Origin: Oligoflexales bacterium
GTDB taxonomy: Bacteria; Bdellovibrionota; Oligoflexia; Oligoflexales; Oligoflexaceae
Length of the DNA stretch: 9,309 bases
NCBI GenBank assembly: GCA_015232735.1
Contig: JADFZC010000081.1
Location: 1 to 9,309, forward strand
Reading direction: 5' to 3'
Under the pieces are notes generated by a model, which saw only the letters and a program-made list of their open reading frames with translations, was not told where the DNA came from and did not search any database. The position numbers were made by a program, and so were the translations under genes. Below, piece after piece: positions 6,517-9,309 of the stretch. Each line of letters opens with the position of its first letter. Position 1 is the first letter of the stretch.

Positions 6517-8889
6517 TTATTTGCAGCCGTTGGCTTTTAAGGCAAGATCTGTCGGATTTGTATTTATGCCGCTGTGGGTTGCCTGAAAACCGAAAGTAGC
6601 TGAACCATCCTTGGCAACGATGTCATTCCATGACAGTCCTTTTACCATTATCGGGTTTGAGCCGGATTTTAGATCGCCGCTCCAGAGGTTTGTAATCTTT
6701 TGGCCGTTTTGCCAGCTCCATGTGGCTGTCCAGTCGGAAATTTCCCCTTTTGTTTGATTTTTTATTGTAATTTCGGCAACAAATCCATTTTCCCACTGAT
6801 TGACTATTTTATAGGAAATCAGGCAGCGCTCATCACCGCCGCCGCCGGTATCTCCGCCTGTGTCACCGCCTCCGCCGCCGGTATCTCCGCCTGTGTCACC
6901 GCCTCCGCCGCCGGTATCTCCGCCTGTGTCACCGCCTGAAGATCCATCGGAAGCAGGCTCTGTACCCCAAAGGAGTATACCTTTTTCGTATATTGGAATG
7001 AATTGAGTCTTCTTCAGGGAGGATGATTCAAGATTTTTGAAAGACGGATCTTTTGAAGGATTCCAGCGAATAGTTGCATTATCCGGGAGGGAGAATCTGA
7101 ACTGAGCCTCTTTCTGTGATGCGCTGTCGCTTCCAGGATAAATATCCACGTCCTTGAAGAAGACTTCAACGTAATAAATTCCTGCCTCAATATTCCATGG
7201 TCTTAGGGAAGAGATGCCTGAGCCCTGAGTGTATGCGGTTGAAATTTTTATATCTGACAATTTGTAGCCTGTTTTCAGTATTTCACTCAAATTTACAAAA
7301 TATTTAAATGAAAGATCTTTCGAATGCCTTGCGGGCCAGGCGGAATGGTTATAGATTTTGGCGGCGATTTCCACATAACGTTCTGAAGAGCTGTTTATTT
7401 TGGCTTCAACAAAGAATTCATCGTCCCTTTTCTCCTTCTCAGGAAAGGTTTGAAGAATGGAACCGCCGTGTTTTTGAGACAGAAAGGCCAGGGCGCCTGT
7501 AAAGCCCGCGTTATAGTCTGTGGCTACCTCATTTTTTACATAGTCTTTTCTGCTATCCTCATACTTGTCATCCGATCCCGGACCGCCTACGAGAGCTCCA
7601 TAAAGGATATGACGGTTGTCCTTTGGATTTTCCAAATTATTGCTCCATGATCCATGTGATCCTCTGTGATGGGGGTTTCTCGGGGGATTGTTTCCAAAAC
7701 CTACGACATAACTTCTGGAATCAGGATTTTCGCCAAGCATGTAATCGATCTGTGCCCTCGCGAATTTTTCGTAGACGGCCGCCTTTTCCTGACGGATATT
7801 GTTTTTATTTAAAAAATCCGAATAAATGAATGCCATAAGGGCGGTATTTGCGGAATATCTCAATGCACCCCAGGGACTCAGCCATGCGAGACCGCCAGGT
7901 GAATAGGTTATATGTTCACCCTTGTATCCAGTTGTCCAGAAGTCAAGCCATCTCTCTACATCCTTCATATACTTTTCATCGCCTGTGGCAATGCTCATTA
8001 ATAAATAGGAACCATACGACTTGTCATCCCAGGCGTGTGTCCATTTGTAGACCTTGTCCTCTTTCGAGCCGTTTTCCAATGCGATTTTTTCATACTCAAG
8101 CTTTGCTTTTTCAAGATATGCCGGATCATTTGTCGCTTTGTACAGCCACAGGCCTGCCCAGACAATTTCGTCCTGATAACCGCTCCACGAGTTGTAATAG
8201 CCTTGTGCATCTGTTATGCATTTTACATAAGTGCCTCTGAATTTATCCGCGAATTCGAAAAGTTGAACAGCATGTTCCAGAAGTTTTGATGAATAGGCGG
8301 GATCTGTCTGCCTGAACACCATCGATGCTGATGCCATTGCAGCAGATGTTTCTCCGGCAAGATCAGAGCCGGGGCAGCTTTCATCGATCTTGTAGGCTGG
8401 ACGGATCATGGTCATTACTTCCGGAGCTCCCCAGAATGCATGGTCCGAGCTTCCGTTTCCAACCTGGCCCCACAGCACGTGCGGGGCGGCATGGGCTTTT
8501 AAAAAGTAGTCGTTGACCCATCTGATATTATCCAGAATATATTCAAGCTGGCCGAACTTGGCATAACCATCCCTGTATTCCAGCACACCGAGTGAGAGCA
8601 AAGTTGCGGTACTTGCCATTGGAAGGCCGAATTTTACATGGTCTCCGGCATCATACCATCCTCCTGTAAGATCGATGCCGACATCCTTGCCGTCATCCAT
8701 TCCGGAATTTCCTCTCCACTCGACCCGATTGCCATCAGGCAGCGGGCCTGCTCTTTGCGCTTCGTAAAAAAAGATAGATTTTTGCAATGCTTCTGGATAA
8801 TTGAAGTCAGCTGACAGCAATTGTCCGCAAGCCCCTAAGGAGATGATCGTAAGAGAATGTTTCAGGATATTTTGGGTTCCAATTTTCAT
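6517..8889 (-). CDS. Modular cellulase: GH9 - CBM3c - linker - CBM2 (processive endoglucanase type)
   Basis: A 790-residue exported endo-beta-1,4-glucanase. A signal sequence covers residues 1-27, cut either after LLSA or, as a lipoprotein, before C21 in SLGAC. The GH9 (alpha/alpha)6 module spans about 28-475. WYDAGDHVKF carries the Asp pair D80/D83 (nucleophilic-water base), HHRGSHGSW (407-415) is the conserved His/Arg motif, and NEVATDYNAGF holds the catalytic acid E454. CBM3c follows at about 490-645 (DLSFKYFVNLSEI, GIYYVEVFFKDVDIYPG, FRFSLPDNATIRWNPS), the theme-B fusion known to give processivity. A Gly/Asp/Thr repeat linker (about 646-687) leads to a CBM2a (689-790) with the terminal Cys pair C689/C789, NQWENGF, DWTATWSW and LSWNDI. 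The ATG at 8889 is preferred over in-frame ATGs at 8916 and 8928 because AAGAGG (8900-8895) precedes it by 5 nt and the signal peptide then starts directly. All catalytic residues are intact. Confidence 0.97.
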   Translation of the reverse strand: MKIGTQNILKHSLTIISLGACGQLLSADFNYPEALQKSIFFYEAQRAGPLPDGNRVEWRGNSGMDDGKDVGIDLTGGWYDAGDHVKFGLPMASTATLLSLGVLEYRDGYAKFGQLEYILDNIRWVNDYFLKAHAAPHVLWGQVGNGSSDHAFWGAPEVMTMIRPAYKIDESCPGSDLAGETSAAMASASMVFRQTDPAYSSKLLEHAVQLFEFADKFRGTYVKCITDAQGYYNSWSGYQDEIVWAGLWLYKATNDPAYLEKAKLEYEKIALENGSKEDKVYKWTHAWDDKSYGSYLLMSIATGDEKYMKDVERWLDFWTTGYKGEHITYSPGGLAWLSPWGALRYSANTALMAFIYSDFLNKNNIRQEKAAVYEKFARAQIDYMLGENPDSRSYVVGFGNNPPRNPHHRGSHGSWSNNLENPKDNRHILYGALVGGPGSDDKYEDSRKDYVKNEVATDYNAGFTGALAFLSQKHGGSILQTFPEKEKRDDEFFVEAKINSSSERYVEIAAKIYNHSAWPARHSKDLSFKYFVNLSEILKTGYKLSDIKISTAYTQGSGISSLRPWNIEAGIYYVEVFFKDVDIYPGSDSASQKEAQFRFSLPDNATIRWNPSKDPSFKNLESSSLKKTQFIPIYEKGILLWGTEPASDGSSGGDTGGDTGGGGGDTGGDTGGGGGDTGGDTGGGGDERCLISYKIVNQWENGFVAEITIKNQTKGEISDWTATWSWQNGQKITNLWSGDLKSGSNPIMVKGLSWNDIVAKDGSATFGFQATHSGINTNPTDLALKANGCK
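6845..6937 (-). repeat. 33-bp tandem repeat encoding the cellulase linker
   Basis: Two full copies (6845-6877, 6878-6910) and a 27-bp partial third (6911-6937) of a 33-bp unit are identical at the DNA level, with related sequence just outside at 6834-6844. Each unit encodes 11 residues of the type GGDTGGDTGGG. Identity extends to synonymous positions, which points to recent expansion by slippage or recombination rather than to selection on protein alone. The linker separates CBM3c from CBM2. Confidence 0.95.
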
Positions 8890-8975
8890 ATTTTCCTCTT
8901 CATGCAAAAATTTCATTTGAAAATTCAAGATCTTTTACGAAAACTCTGAACTTCCCGATCGATTCGTATGAATAA

Positions 8976-9013
8976 GACCTCTCCAGGGGCGTCTGCCCAC
9001 AGGAAAATTGGTC
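8976..9013 (-). promoter_or_regulatory. Nested hairpin in the cellulase mRNA leader
   Basis: Paired segments, in + coordinates: GACC (8976-8979) with GGTC (9010-9013), CC (8983-8984) with GG (9002-9003), and GGGC (8987-8990) with GCCC (8995-8998) around a 4-nt loop. The structure lies early in the predicted leader of about 140 nt, roughly 90 nt before the start codon. It does not match a riboswitch class that I recognise. It could stabilise the mRNA or be a regulator site, and the stems are short enough that chance is possible. Confidence 0.3.
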
Positions 9014-9038
9014 ATATTACCTAGCTGTTTTAGGCATA

Positions 9039-9047
9039 ATTATAACA
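9039..9047 (-). promoter_or_regulatory. Extended -10 promoter of the cellulase gene
   Basis: On the - strand TGTTATAAT (9047-9039) is a perfect extended -10. No good -35 lies 16-18 nt upstream. The start would be near 9032, giving an unusually long leader of about 140 nt before the ATG at 8889. The poor -35 suggests that an activator may assist. It is the best promoter match in the cellulase upstream region. Confidence 0.55.
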
Positions 9048-9257
9048 TTGACCGGCAAAAGCGATCTCTTTAGATTTTTGAATGCATCACTGTTCAGATT
9101 GAAAAATGCTTTTCATAACATGGCTCAGTTAACCGTGATTTGATGAATAACTGTCTGATATCGATAATGTACCCTGACATATTTGCAGAAATATGAATTC
9201 TGCTGTTATCAATGGGATATTAAGAAAAGATAAATTGATGCAACCAGGAAACTGTCA
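9048..9257. other. Gene-free upstream region of the cellulase
   Basis: No credible coding sequence is seen on either strand. The sequence is AT-rich and would hold activator sites for the cellulase promoter. One small inverted repeat, GCAGAA (9185-9190) and TTCTGC (9198-9203) with a 7-nt loop, is present about 140-160 bp upstream of the predicted -10. No recognised operator consensus was found. Confidence 0.5.
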
Positions 9258-9309
9258 GAGCCTGTTGAAAAAGCCATGACTCGGCGTTGCTCGTCGCCTA
9301 AAAAATCCT
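9258..9309. repeat. Possible edge of a dispersed repeat or insertion element
   Basis: The last bases begin GAGCCTGTTGAAAAAGCC (9258-9275), which resembles the GAGCCTGTTGAAAAA-type ends of many insertion sequences and intergenic repeats. They continue into an imperfect palindrome with GGCG (9283-9286) and CGCC (9295-9298). The window stops before any second end or transposase could be seen, so this rests on resemblance from memory only. Confidence 0.3.

Noticed and set aside
6700..6939. Repetitive + strand frame with a GISACVTASAA-type repeat
   Set aside because: It is produced by the complementary strand of the 33-bp cellulase linker repeat and is not an independent gene.
6834..6943. CRISPR-like repeat array
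   Set aside because: The 33-bp units are directly contiguous with no unique spacers and lie in frame within the cellulase linker.

Overview
The window carries six protein genes: the 3' part of leuS on the + strand, then five complete genes all on the - strand. A signal-peptide protein with alternating beta-strand character and a probable lipoprotein or secreted cellulase suggest a Gram-negative, plant-polysaccharide-degrading bacterium, most likely anaerobic. Base composition is mid-range. The lineage cannot be fixed from the sequence; Fibrobacterota or another cellulolytic diderm phylum is only a guess.

Layout. 1-2238: leucyl-tRNA synthetase, missing about 75-80 N-terminal residues because the window begins inside the gene. 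It converges on the next block with only 7 bp between stop codons. 2246-4952 (-): a polysaccharide O-acylation pair, an AlgI/DltB-like MBOAT acyltransferase followed by a membrane-anchored SGNH protein. A possible 19-codon leader ORF lies between them and overlaps the SGNH start as ATGA. 5089-5727 (-): a small exported protein of unknown function, probably outer-membrane. 5728-6029: a gene-free stretch dominated by a roughly 155-bp composite palindromic element. 6030-6422 (-): a stand-alone response-regulator receiver domain. 6517-8889 (-): a complete modular cellulase, signal peptide - GH9 - CBM3c - Gly/Asp/Thr linker - CBM2. 8890-9309: the cellulase upstream region, with a strong extended -10 promoter, a leader of about 140 nt with a nested hairpin, and at the right edge what looks like the beginning of a dispersed repeat.

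How the parts work together. The cellulase has every feature of a theme-B processive endoglucanase: the GH9 catalytic residues are intact, CBM3c is fused to the catalytic module, and a terminal CBM2 provides crystalline-cellulose binding. The receiver gene immediately downstream is co-directional and has its own extended -10 promoter, so a regulatory link to the cellulase is possible but unproven. The MBOAT/SGNH pair would pass acyl groups across the inner membrane to an extracytoplasmic glycan. No glycan biosynthesis genes lie beside it, so its substrate is unknown. Three of the - strand genes share a TGnTAyAAT extended -10 with a poor -35.

No CRISPR array, tRNA, rRNA, transposase or phage gene was seen. 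I found no convincing evidence of a wholly new multi-gene system. The most unusual items are the composite palindrome, the leader ORF, the SGNH motif order and the lipobox-like cellulase signal.
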